Below, one piece after another: positions 21,684 to 31,702 of a DNA stretch of 64,000 nt. Under the pieces are notes generated by a model. It was not told the origin of the DNA. It worked only from the letters and a program-made list of their open reading frames with translations, and ran no database searches. The position numbers and the translations under genes were made by a program. Source of the DNA: Massospora cicadina (lineage: Eukaryota > Entomophthoromycota > Entomophthoromycetes > Entomophthorales > Entomophthoraceae); contig JAKSZP010006704.1 in the NCBI GenBank assembly GCA_022478985.1, forward strand, positions 62,001-126,000, given 5' to 3'. Numbering within the stretch: position 1 is the stretch's first letter; each line of letters opens with the position of its first letter.

Positions 21684-22617
21684 TATCAGAATTTAACCAG
21701 ACGTAATCCTCCAATGATTTAGCAAGATTTAAAATGAACTAGGCCAATCCTGGTGGAATAGCTTATCAACTGAATTTTGTGTCTATTAATGTGATTGCTT
21801 GGTGGTTGCTCCTTAATATGGGTTGAGCTGAATCCAGTATTCCACTGTAATTAGAAAGTTTTGAGTGGGGCCAATTGGTGGCCCCAAATTAGCATTAGGG
21901 ATCAATGGTGACTAGTAGCCGAGGATAATCCATTTTGATTAATTATTCAATGTTAACGGAAACTGACAACCCAATTTTGAGCCGGCTGAGGATGTTTCTA
22001 GCGCTTAATAATCAATTATTTCTGAAAAAACAATTCTCAAATGATTGACTATGTAGAGTTAAATCATGTTGTTGGTGATAAGCCAAGTTATTTCAAGTTT
22101 ACTAAATGGCTGAGGATGTTTCTAGCACATTATTACTAAGTCAAATCTCTATTTGATATTAATTTAAATATAATTTATATGGCTCACCAGCAACTGAATG
22201 CTGTGGATGAGCTAAAACTAATATTTGATTATTAGGAAGGATGTGGTGCGAGGGATGAATCTAAGGAAGAGAGTAGGGCACTGGAAGGATGAGAGAGTGG
22301 TTGTCTGAAAGAACCAGCGATGATCCGATAGGAGGGCGGTGAGTGAAGTAGCCCTTTTGTAAATGTAAATACCTGGCGCTTCCGTTTCAATAAACAACTC
22401 CCTTTGCATAATCTATCTTTACTATATATTTATGGTTAACCTTGTTGATTGGGGGTTAGGCTGAGTGATCTCCGGATGGAGCGGGTGACATGCCAAGTGG
22501 TCATCCAGCGCTACTGACCTTATTCCTAAGGCAAAGTGGCAAGGGATGACCAGTCTTTGTACTGGTTGGCCTGCCAACTAGCAGAGCCCACTTTTGCCAT
22601 AAAAGCAATTTTCAATA
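21684..22617 (+). repeat. Family-C LTR C1 (934 bp)
   Basis: It starts tatcagaatttaacc (TG changed to TA) and ends caattttcaata. It contains the conserved gccaattggtggcccc block, a TATA-like tgtaaatgtaaatacc near 22358-22373, an AATAAA near 22389 and the ggttggcctgccaactagcagagccc end block. The first five bases outside it, ttgag (21679-21683), match ctgag at 25572-25576 at four of five positions, giving a likely target duplication of the whole array. Confidence 0.85.
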
Positions 22618-22778
22618 GTGGTGCCTACTACAAAAGGTTCTGCTGGTTGGTGCTTATGTATCTATTTGGTTGGTAAATGATCCAGAAATCTTTGTGGTGG
22701 GGAGGGGCAAGCCATACGCCCGCCCCATACGCCTTGGTTGGAAAGTAGGAGGACTACCATCTGGTTAAGAGAGGTAAA
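22618..22778 (+). mobile_element. Miniature internal region 1 of a family-C element (161 bp)
   Basis: Between LTRs C1 and C2 lies only 161 bp. It begins with a primer-binding site at 22619 (tggtgcctactacaaaagg) and ends with a polypurine tract (ttaagagaggtaaa, 22765-22778). No open frame is present. It shares ggttctgctggttggtg and gggaggggcaagcc with the other internal region at 24424-24659. This is the layout of a TRIM-type non-autonomous LTR element. Confidence 0.85.
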
Positions 22779-23447
22779 TGTTGGAATTTAGCTACATGGA
22801 ATCCTCCATTAGTTTTAGAAAGATTTAGGATGAATTAGGACAATCCCAGAAGATTGGCATATTCACTGGATCTTATGATTATTGTTACGATTGCTTAATG
22901 GATGCTCCCCAATAAGGGTTGAGCCAAATACAGTATTTCACCAAATTTAAAGATAGGTTTGAGTGCGGCCAATTGGTGGCCCCAATTTAGTATTAGGATT
23001 ATCAGTGACTAGTATCTGAGTATGATCCTTTTGTAAAAGGTAATGTCAGAAGAAACCAACGGTCCCAAGTTTAAGGCTGAGGATGATTCTAGCGATCAGT
23101 AATCAATTTTATTGCTGAGAAAGGCGATTCCCAAATGATTGACTATGTAGAGTCAAAATTGTGTCATTGGCAAAAAGTTGGGTTATTTAAGTCTAATTAG
23201 CTGCCAAGGATGTTTCCATCGCGTTGTTACTAAGTAAAATCTACATTTAGTATTACTTATATTATAATCTATATAGATTACCAGCGACTGAATGCTGAAA
23301 ATGAGCTGAAACTAATTTCAGTCATTAGGTAGGATGGGGTTCAAAGGATGATGATAGGGAAGAGAGTAGGGCAGTGGAAGGCTGAGAGAATGGTTGCCTG
23401 GAAGAACCAGCGATGATCTGATAGGTCAGCAGTGGGCGCAGTAGCCC
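22779..23447 (+). repeat. Family-C LTR C2, 3' end missing
   Basis: It starts tgttggaatttagc directly after the polypurine tract. It runs to cgcagtagccct, just short of the TATA-like box, where C3 begins. About 250 bp of R and U5 are missing. The junction could reflect unequal recombination or a deletion between neighbouring LTRs. Confidence 0.8.
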
Positions 23448-24423
23448 TATCTTAAAATTAACCAGATGGTTTCCTCCAAAGATTGATTGATATTTAGACT
23501 AAAATAAATTGAATCCTTGTGGAATGGCTTATTGAATGAATTGCATATGCTTTAATGATTGCATGGTGAGTTGCTCCCCTAATTGGGTTGAGCCAAATCT
23601 GTAACCACTGAGTTGGGATGTTAGGATTGAATGGGTCAAAACAATGGCCTAAACTTGGTATTTGGATCATCAGCGGCTAGTATCCAAGGATGATCCATTT
23701 ATATTTATTTAAGTAATGTTGACAGAAACCAACAATCCCAAGTTTGAGGTTGGGACCATCTAGTACTAAACAAACAATCCCAAGTTTGAGGCAGCCAAAG
23801 TCATTTCCGGCGTCTCATATTTAATAAGCAAATATTTCTTGAGGAAGGCGATTCCCCAAATGTTTGACTATGACAAGATAAATGTGTCATCAGTAAGAAG
23901 CTGAGATACCCTGAGTACCCAAGTGCCAAAGCTATTTCTGGTCCATAATTACTAATTTGAATTCAATTTGATGATTATACATATAAGTAATTTATATGGC
24001 TCACCAGTGACTCAAGGCTGAGGATGGATCCAAAACTAATATTCAGTCATTGATAAGGATGGGGTGAGAGGGTCAACGCCAGGAAGAGAGTAAAGCTCAG
24101 CGGAAGAGAGAGTAGTTGTCTGGAAGGTCCAGCATTGAGCTTATAGGTCAGCAATAGGTGCAGTAGCCCTTTTGTAAATATAAATACCTGTTGATCTCTT
24201 TCAATAAAAATCTCCCTTTACCTAATCCCTTTTATTATAATTTTAAGTTTATTCTTGTGTGGGGTTAGGCTGAGGGGACCCCGGAATGGCGCTGGTGACA
24301 CGTCAAGGGGTCAGCTTGTGCTGCTGGCCCCATTGCCTAAGGTGAAATGCCAAGGGCTGACTAGTCTTCATAGTGGTTGGTGACCAGAGGAGCCCAATGT
24401 CATGAAAAAATGATTCTCTGAGA
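23448..24423 (+). repeat. Family-C LTR C3 (976 bp)
   Basis: It starts tatcttaaaattaacc and ends gattctctgaga. It contains an internal repeat of aaacaa[ct]aatcccaagtttgag-type sequence near 23735-23785. The usual promoter, AATAAA and end blocks are present. Confidence 0.8.
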
Positions 24424-24659
24424 ATTGTGCTCACTACAGGGGGTTCTGCTGGTTGGTGTCGGAGTATCTGAGAGGTGGGTGAGGAGGTGGTGGGATGAGC
24501 CACCGGTTCAGCCAGGGAAGGGAAGGGCACATTGGTGTGACCCAAACAGGAGGTTAGGTATTGAAGAGTTTTGATAGCAGGGAGGGGCAAGCCCAGCACG
24601 GCCGCTCCACATGCTGATGCTGTGATTGGGAAAATTCCTTCTGTTTAAGTGAGGGAAAA
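24424..24659 (+). mobile_element. Miniature internal region 2 of a family-C element (236 bp)
   Basis: It begins with a primer site at 24425 (ttgtgctcactacaggggg) and ends with the polypurine tract aagtgagggaaaa (24647-24659). The 18 bases gtgctcactacagggggt (24427-24444) are identical to the primer site of A2 at 49283-49300. It is non-coding. The short frames crossing it on the minus strand (24303-24702) extend into the LTRs and are spurious. Confidence 0.85.
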
Positions 24660-25571
24660 TGTCAGAAAATTTTACAGATGTTATAATCCAATGACTGATC
24701 AATATTTAGGATAAAATAAGCCAATTCCACTGGAATGTCTTATTGACTGAATTTCATATGTTTAGTGGTTGTTTGGTGAGTTGCTCCCCAAATTTTTTTT
24801 GGCTGAATCCGTATTCCACTGAGTTGGGATGTTAAGATTGAGTGGGGCCAATCAATGCCCCAAATTTGATATTTGGATCACCAGTGACTAGTAGCAGAAA
24901 ATAATCATTATATTAATTAAGTAATGTCAGCAGAAACTGATAATCCTGAGTCTGAGGTTGCCGAGGTTGTTTCTGGTGCCTCATATTTAATAAGGTGATA
25001 TTGACTAAAAAGGAGATTCCCCAAATAATAGACTATGACAAATCAAAATGTGTTGTTGGTAAGATGCTGAGACATATTGAGTACCTGATCAACTGAAGCT
25101 GTTAGCACATAATTATTTAAATGTGTAATTTATTCAGCTCACTGGTAACTCAAGGCTGAGGATGAGCAAAAACATATATTTGGATCTTGTGAAGGATGGG
25201 GTGAGAGTGTTGATGCCAGGAAGAGAGTAAAGCTCAATGGAAGTTAGAGAGTGGTTGGCTGAAAGGTCCTGCGATGAGCCAATAGGATGGCATTGGGTAC
25301 CTTAGCTCTTTTGTAAATATAAATACCTGGCGCTTCCCTTTTAATAAACATCTCCCTTTGCCTATTAACCTTTATTATAAGTTTATAACTTATACTTCTT
25401 GGTTGGGGGTTAGAATGGGGGTTCCCTGAATGGTGAAAGTGACACACCAAGGGGTCAGTCAGCGCTGCTGGCCCTGACGCTTAAGGAGAAATGTCAAGTG
25501 CTGAACAGTCTTTATATCAATTGGCCTGCCAACTAGCAGAGCCCACTGTTACTGGAAAGTAATTTCTGACG
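24660..25571 (+). repeat. Family-C LTR C4 (912 bp)
   Basis: It starts tgtcagaaaattttacag and ends aatttctgacg. After it, ctgag (25572-25576) resembles the ttgag before C1, and the sequence continues as the rest of the A1 5' LTR. Confidence 0.8.
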
Positions 25572-26026
25572 CTGAGCTTCAAACAAATACTTAGTGACTC
25601 ATTTCCAAATAAGGTGATAGGGTTATATAAACATATGATAATATAATTGGTAGATTGCCCTAAGCTAAGGCTATCTTGGTTGTATAAATAGTAGACTCTG
25701 CTGAACCAATGGGATATGTATGAATGCATAGTCTAAGAAAAAGGGTTGATCTTGACCAAAGTCATTACTATATAAGCGAGATGAGAAGATTTAAAGAAGA
25801 GGATTGTTAGTAGAAGAGAGCAAGCAGAACAGCAAGTACTTACTGTATATATTATAGATTTAAGAGAGTCATCAGGGCAGTTGCTCCTATTTATTATATT
25901 ATATTTATTTTTAAGTGTGTACTGAGAACCAATAATCTCCATATTATCCATCCTATTACTCAGTGGGCTCGAACCTGCACAAAAAACATCTCAGCATATC
26001 TTTGATATATTGCCAAAATTATAACA
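25572..26026 (+). repeat. A1 5' LTR, right part
   Basis: It aligns with 43235-43693: gtctaagaaaaaggg, gagcaagatgagaagatt-type sequence, gaagaggattgttagtagaa and the aaattataaca end. It includes hairpin units two and three at about 25595-25618 and 25651-25677. The 70-codon minus-strand frames here are spurious. Confidence 0.88.
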
Positions 26027-26027
26027 G

Positions 26028-26047
26028 TGGTGCACATTACAGGGGCC
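26028..26047 (+). other. Primer-binding site of A1
   Basis: tggtgcacattacaggggcc lies one base after the LTR end. A3 has tggtgcacactacaggaggc at the same place. It implies a primer tRNA ending in CCA with an A discriminator and an acceptor 3' strand like A(G/A)TGTGC. Confidence 0.75.
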
Positions 26048-26089
26048 CATTGACCAATCACAAGAAATTAAAGTATCCCATCGTCAGCC

Positions 26090-26386
26090 ATGGCATCTCA
26101 GGCCTGCACTAAAGGGGACTCATCCCAAACTTCTGTTATTGCAGAAGTTGTGAAAATCAATCTTGTTATGGACACTGTTCTCAAAAATCAGAAAGAACTC
26201 CTTCAGGAGCGTGACCATGTTAAAGAACAACTTGATAATGTGGCTAATCAGTTGCTGATAATTGGGAAAATGAACAAGCAACTTGTGATCACCTGTACGA
26301 TGCTACTGAGCAGCCACACCATATGGAGTGGAAGTTGAAACCTACATTTTGGCCCACCTCATCCCCATTGAGAAGTGGAAGAAAAT
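26090..26386 (+). pseudogene. A1 gag, N-terminal part
   Basis: An open frame from an ATG 62 bases after the LTR (82 codons in all) encodes a helical, charged segment: VLKNQKELLQERDHVKEQL with hydrophobic heptad spacing, a probable coiled coil at residues 25-60. Gag is the structural protein that assembles the cytoplasmic particle. The frame is cut by the nested B1 and LINE insertions. Gag resumes at 38278. A3 has the same start region at about 54200-54310 with decay. Confidence 0.7.
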
Positions 26387-26402
26387 GGGGTCTCTCAGTG
26401 TT

Positions 26403-26425
26403 TAAATTTAAATTTAAATTTATTG
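26403..26425 (-). repeat. AAATTT-repeat 3' tail of LINE-B
   Basis: tttaaatttaaatttaaatt on the plus strand marks the element's 3' terminus. LINE-A (10935-10957) and element X (12507-12528) end in the same kind of tail. A short-period tail rather than poly(A) is known for some LINE clades and helps define this family. Confidence 0.85.
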
Positions 26426-26584
26426 CGGGGAAGGCTGACCATGGGACGGACACTTCCGAATATGACTCAGGAAAGACAAACTTAGTACCAGGGGAGGCAC
26501 CCCAGAGAAGCAATGCTATCTCTTGTTGCCAGCGGGAACGCCACTTATGGGGAGGGTGAGGAACGTGTGAAGGGGCAGTAGCCA

Positions 26585-27195
26585 CTATTGAGCACGTGTG
26601 GAGGAAGGGGTCTGATTTGATGAACCAGACTGGGAACCAGGAGGAGACCAGCTGTCGGCGACGTGGTGGGAGGTATCCAAACATCCACGCTTGAAAAGTG
26701 GTCCACCAAAATGAGACCAGAATCTGTGGACAGCTTCTGGGAGGGTGGGGATGGAGCCAGCGATGGCATCCAATACAATTGTGTGGATAGTCCACATGGC
26801 GATTGCAACCACCAGAGCATGGAGGGAGGATGGAAGTGGGGAGGCCATTGATGAAGCAAACATATCTATGACAGACTGAAGGGATGCGTTTGATCCTGGA
26901 CCAGCATACGTTGAACTTCGCGCCATATCACTTTAGAGGTGGGGCACTTCTCCAGGCGGTGGAACAGCGTTCCATACTGGCCACACACGACACAGGATGA
27001 GTGTAAAGTGTTAGAGCGCTCAGCTGTACGATACACCCGCATCAGGCAGCGCCACACATGGGAGCGGACTTGAGGCTGCAACAGAGGATGGTGTGCGTAT
27101 TTCCAGATAGTCTTTTGGGTCTCAGTGGAATAAGGGATGTCCATCATGTCCATGTAGTTCACCCTGGATAGGACATGGGGCCGAATGGGGATCAC
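26585..27195 (-). pseudogene. LINE-B ORF2 C-terminal domain with CCHC-type finger
   Basis: The frame 27195-26866 holds TIWKYAHHPLLQPQVRSH and then CVVCGQYGTLFHRLEKCP followed by VIWREVQ, the zinc-binding segment after the reverse transcriptase. The conserved C-terminal tail continues in a second frame at 26926-26585 (LHALVVAIAMWTIHTI, EAVHRFWSH). It is separated from the preceding ORF2 part by an in-frame TGA near 27300. LINE-A has CGA (Arg) at that place, so the stop is a C-to-T change at a CpG. Confidence 0.85.
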
Positions 27196-27297
27196 GCCAT
27201 CATGGATGGGTAGCCCCTGTACCTCTTGTGTGAACTGAGGAGAGGGGCGGCCTCTTTGGGTTGTACGTCCGCTAATACAAATTCTCCACTCTGCGCT

Positions 27298-28687
27298 TCA
27301 CATGGAGAGTAGGATTCGTTTGTAGTGGGTTTTGGTCCCGTGAGGACCTGTGGCTGATGTGTGTGATGCGAGGTATTTCATCAGGGAGTGGGGGTTTGAT
27401 GGATTGTTGAGGCCCAAGGCTCGGGAGAAGTTGGAGCGGGCCACGCGGGACCAGTGTTGGGATGGGAGTGTAGGAGCGGTGATGGCCGCGATCCAGGTGC
27501 TCAGGAGCTTGGCAGCATGGGCTTTGAATTCAAGCAGGCCCATGCCACCTTGATGATGAGAGCCAAACATGACCTCTAGCCGTACTAGTGGGCGGCCTGA
27601 CCAAAGCCATCCTTGCAGCAAAGCATACAGGGATTTGAAGAAGCTTGGGGAGAAGGAGATGGCTTGGGCTCCGAACCAGACTTTGGATAGGAGCATAGAG
27701 TTGGCAAGAACAACCCTGCCAGTGAGGGTAGTAGGGTGGGCACCAAGAGAGGCGATTCGCTTTGTCACGTTGTCCAGTATATGGCACTCCATTACTGCTG
27801 ACGCATATCCGCCTGCCTCCATCCACACGCCCAGATGGCGCACCAGTCCTATGGTAGGACGTGGCACAAAGGGGAGCACCAGTGGAGCGATGTGTGTTGA
27901 GTTAGTAAGGCGTGGACGTGGGCGAGCAGATGGGCCGGGTTGGGAACTAATTGCTGGGGCCCAGCAGTTCTGAAACTGACCAAGGAGGATGATTTCGGTT
28001 TTGGAGGCGTTCAGTGCCGCGTTGCTTACCTGGGAATATTCCTGGATGAGGGCTTCAAGCGCGCGTGCATCTTTGTTATTAGACACCCCCACCATGCAAT
28101 CATCTGCAAATGCCATCATCTTGACTGGGGTTTGGCCTGGCACATGGACCCTAGTGAGGTGGGCATTCACATTTCGCAGTAGTGGGTCAAGGCTGAAGTT
28201 GTATAAGAGTGGGCTGAGGGGGTTCCCTTGTCGCAAGCCCCTTTGAGGGAGGACTACTTCCGTTAGGAAGCCTGGGCCATGCACTGCCATTGTCGCAGAT
28301 TCCGTGAGCAGCATTACCCAGTTTATGAAGCGGGGGGGGTAGGCGGAATTGATGGAGGCAGGCCCTTAGGTATTCCCAGTTTACTCTATAATAGGCCTTT
28401 TGTTGGTCCAAGAATACTAGTGCCCCAGAGGCTGTGGGCTGACATGCATTAGCCACGGAGTGCACGTTATCCCAAATCGACCTTCTGGGGATGAAACCAA
28501 ATTGTTCTGGGGAGATGGTGGCAGATGCTACAGTCCCTAAACGGTTAGCCATGATTTTTGTTAAAATTTTGGTGTCTGTGTTTGTTAGAGAAATGGGGCG
28601 CCAGTTTGGTAAGTCAAGCTTATCCCCTTTCTTGAAGAGTGTGACAGTAAAGGCCTCATGTCCTCCTGGTAGGAGGCGCATTTCCAA
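27298..28687 (-). pseudogene. LINE-B ORF2 reverse transcriptase
   Basis: Two overlapping frames cover the reverse transcriptase. The first (28687-28187) carries KGDKLDLPNWRPISLTNTD, PEQFGFIPRRSIWDNV and motif A as ALVFLDQQKAYYRV, where the first Asp is kept and the usual second one is Tyr. The second (28314-27298) carries GLRQGNPLSPLLYNFSLDPL and the catalytic AFADDCMVG at about 28120-28097. One frameshift near 28300 joins them. The enzyme primes on nicked target DNA (target-primed reverse transcription). The FADD box is intact, so decay is modest. Confidence 0.93.
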
Positions 28688-28839
28688 CAGGCTTTGGTTA
28701 AGTGAGGCTAGCAGTAATGGGGATATATATTTGAAATATTTTTTGTAGAACTCATATGGAATGCCATCTGGGCCTGGGCATTTTCAGTTTGGTGCACTGT
28801 GAATGGCTGTCCGTAATTCGTTCGGAGTAATTAAATTCA

Positions 28840-30335
28840 TTATTTCTGAGTATCAGAAAATGGTGCAGATATGAGCTCGGTCAAGAAATTCCACCTTTTC
28901 AAATGGCTGAAATGGTTTGGCTCGGTATAGCTTGGAGTAATATTTTTGCATTTTGATTGCCACTTCAGCCAGTGTATCCACAATGGTATTATCTGATCTT
29001 TGCACCTGTGTGCAGGCCACGCTCTGGCATGGTGCAAAAATTTTTTAAAGAAATATGTGGTGCACTTGTCGCCTTTAGTGATGCATGTGGCCCTGTATTG
29101 GACACAAACCCAATGTTTATGTTGCCTTTCGAGTGCGTTGAGGTGGGCAGCTGCCTCCGCCCACTTCCAGCCCCATGCAGGGCTGTATCCTGTGGCTGGA
29201 ATATTGGACTCCAAGTGGGCCAATTCTGCCAGAGCGTGAGAGATAACCGCCAATGTGGCTCGTGAGCATCTGGAGGAGAGATGGCGATAGTGGTGGATGG
29301 TGTCCTCTTTGCAGTTGCCCATGTGGAAATGGGGTCCACACAAAATGGTGCAACAAACGATTTTGCCAAAGTTGCCTCTTCCACCCACATGGAAAATCCT
29401 GGCGACGCGAGCTTGGGGGGTCAGATTTTGCACCAATGTGGGGCCTTTGCAACTGTGACAGGTAAGTGGTAGGTTATCGATACCAGTCAGTGGTTGGAGA
29501 ATTCCATTTTCATTGTTTTGAAGTGGGAGATGTGGGGTTGGAATTTCGCCGGCATTAGAATAAGGTCGATGTGTGTCATGGACCTTAATTGGCCATTGTG
29601 GACGTGGGGACACATCATGTTTTTGAGCAGTGGGGCATGTCATGGCAGCGCATCCATTAACCCAAGGATGGCTTTTAGAATGCGTAGTTCTACATGACCC
29701 TGTGGGGCGTGGGGTAAGGGAGGCCACCAGTCCATTGGTGAGGTTAGCCAACAGTTCATGTCGTCAACTAGGAAAGAATCAGGGGGTAGTGGGAGGGATT
29801 TGACTGACGAGAAAAATTCCTGATGCTTGTGTACACCATTTGGGGCATAGATGTTGACAATTGCGTGCGCAACGTCAGCCCACGAGAAGGTGACGACGAG
29901 CACTCAGCCATTTAGGTTTGTTTCTGAGGATATGAATTTGAAAAAAATTATTTTTCTGAATTAGCACCCCACAGTGCTTCAACCAAAAGGATAGGGATGG
30001 GAGGAGCATTGTTTTCCAAGCTTCCTTGGAACCTCGTGGACAGTGGGACTCCTGGATGGCCAGGATATCCATGGGTAAATTGTGTATAAAAAAACTCAGT
30101 TTCCTAGCCCAGGATTGGGAGGCCTTGAGTCCTGCGATATTCAATGTCCCTAGAGTGAAGGTTTCCCCCCTCGCACCTTAGGTGCGAGGGGTGGGCCCCT
30201 GGGCCCACCAGCCTCTTCAAGGTCCCCACGGTCTTTCACAGCAGCGCGGGTGTTAGCAGCAACGCTATCAGGGTTTTTGTTAATTTTTGTGGAAAGAGTC
30301 GCGTTGGCTTTGGCCTTCACTTTTTGGTTTCCCAA
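28840..30335 (-). pseudogene. LINE-B ORF2 N-terminal part: APE-type endonuclease and linker
   Basis: A basic N-terminal stretch (30335-30150) precedes the endonuclease. Frame 30144-29875 reads NIAGLKAS then MDILAIQESHC and GVLIQK. Frame 29903-29640 reads VNIYAPNGVHKHQEFF then DDMNCW. These correspond to the first Asn, the catalytic Glu and the YAP and GDFN-type blocks of AP-endonuclease-like LINE nucleases. The GDxN block reads DDMN here. A 303-codon frame (29751-28840) continues through the linker and ends with GDKCTTYFFKK, the block that usually precedes the reverse transcriptase. Two frameshifts break the gene. It nicks chromosomal DNA in the nucleus. Confidence 0.85.
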
Positions 30336-30543
30336 TCTCGGACAAATTTTTTGCGGTGCATATGAGTTTGGTGCACCATCAAGCAGGTCAAAAAAAATTT
30401 TTCAGTTGGAATAGGTCTCAAGTCGGTTTCAACTGGAGCTTGGTTGCAGTGATTGGGTGAGATCAAATCTCCCATTGGATCCTCAGATTGAGTGGCCCGC
30501 TTGGCATGGGCTTCCCAATCTGATTGGTTGATGAATTCCTAAG

Positions 30544-31667
30544 TCACTTCACCGCAAAGTTCTCAATGTTCTCCTGGCGTTGTGAGTGTGGGATGGAAGT
30601 GGTGGCCTTGGCCACTTCCTTGGCTGCGGCCCTATGGGCCTGCTTGGCCTTCTTCCACTCCTGCAGGGAGATGGGCTTTACCAATAGGTAGCAGCCTTGT
30701 GATCCCCACGGGAAAGCCTCCTTGGTGCTTGCGGTTGGTTCATAGTGCGCCTCTCCGCTAGCCATGGCCGCCGAGGGGTGCTCTTGGAATGTGACACCCT
30801 CCTTGATGGGGCATGCATGCGCCTTATGGCTGAACACGTCACAGTGGGTGCAAATGGGGAGCGCGCTGTCCACGGTTACCTGGAATGGGTGGGTGGTATG
30901 CCCTGCAATATGAATAAAAGTGGAGTGCAGGATCTGGGTTAGGTCCTTCGTGATCTCCTCAGTTGGGGTCAGAACTGCGATGGCTTTGCCGGTGCACAGG
31001 TGTGGCATCAGTGTGAAGCGTTGCATTTCATAAGATTGTATTTCGCCATATACAGTGAGATCATCTTTCAGGTGTTGCTCCAAAATGTCACGTTTTACCG
31101 TAGTAGGCAAAAAGTCAAACGTGAGGAAAATTTTGGTTTAATTTGTCCATCTGGTGCATCTAGTTTCGATGACCCGTTGCCCTTCAGGGAGGTCAACCAC
31201 TATGCGCACCACTGCAGCCTCGTCTGCTGCTGTTTTGCTTTCGAAATCTAGGTCTAGCCAACCATGCAACATGAAGTGAGGTGCAACATACACCGCTGTC
31301 GGGAAAATTTTGTGTACATCTTCACAAAATTTTTCCCATAAGGCCATTTTTTGGATGTCCAGATACACATGGACTCTGAATTCCACCGATGAAAGTGGCT
31401 GGGAGTGCGGCGTGTTGATGTACTGGATGCATCATGCTTGCCTTGTGGTTATTCTGGGTTAATTGTGACCGCCGGTTTTTTGAGATTTTTGGTTATTCTG
31501 CCAGATTCTCCAGGCGTTTTTGAACGTTGGAGGCCGCGGGCCTTCTGCCTGCTCCTCTTACCTTGCTTGCCCAACTGCTCCCTGATATGGGCGCAGACTA
31601 ATCTCCTCTGTGAGATTATCAAACTAGATTTAGTCTTGAATTGAATAGGTTGCAAAAGTGTTTGCAA
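30544..31667 (-). pseudogene. LINE-B ORF1, zinc-knuckle nucleic-acid-binding protein
   Basis: The frame 31110-30544 (188 codons) carries CTHCDVFSHKAHAC at about residues 85-98, a CX2CX4HX4C knuckle that binds RNA. Extending upstream in the same frame, past one in-frame TAA at 31138-31140, adds VEFRVHVYLDIQK...VVRIVVDLPEG, which has an RRM-like alternation but is not proven. Further upstream a Lys/Arg-rich frame (31667-31449) in another phase may be the original N terminus. The C terminus is helical and Lys/Ala/Gln-rich. A gap of 200 to 400 bases separates it from ORF2. ORF1 proteins coat the LINE RNA. Confidence 0.82.
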
Positions 31668-31702
31668 CGAGAAAGAAAAGTTTTTTGGGGGGGGTCTCTC
31701 AG

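Larger units (their letters stand above)
26403..31690 (-). mobile_element. Near full-length LINE (LINE-B, 5.3 kb) with 16-bp target-site duplication
   Basis: Exact copies of ggggtctctcagtgtt at 26387-26402 and 31691-31706 flank it. The duplicated target includes the first four bases of the B1 LTR (tgtt) and the ctcag duplication made earlier by B1. On the minus strand the element begins with a C run (cccccccc then aaaaaact), encodes ORF1 and ORF2, and ends with gcaataaatttaaattt, a tandem AAATTT tail containing AATAAA instead of poly(A). It is the only copy here that extends upstream of ORF2 and is probably full length. Confidence 0.95.

Noticed and set aside
21684..25571. CRISPR-like or satellite array
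   Set aside because: The repeats are about 0.7 to 1.0 kb LTRs with primer sites and polypurine tracts between some of them, not short regular repeats with spacers.
27569..27973. 134-codon plus-strand open frame
   Set aside because: It is the antisense shadow of LINE-B ORF2, which has recognisable reverse transcriptase sequence on the other strand.
28957..29697. Several plus-strand frames of 60 to 110 codons
   Set aside because: All lie opposite the LINE-B endonuclease and linker; the relatively GC-rich element produces long antisense frames.
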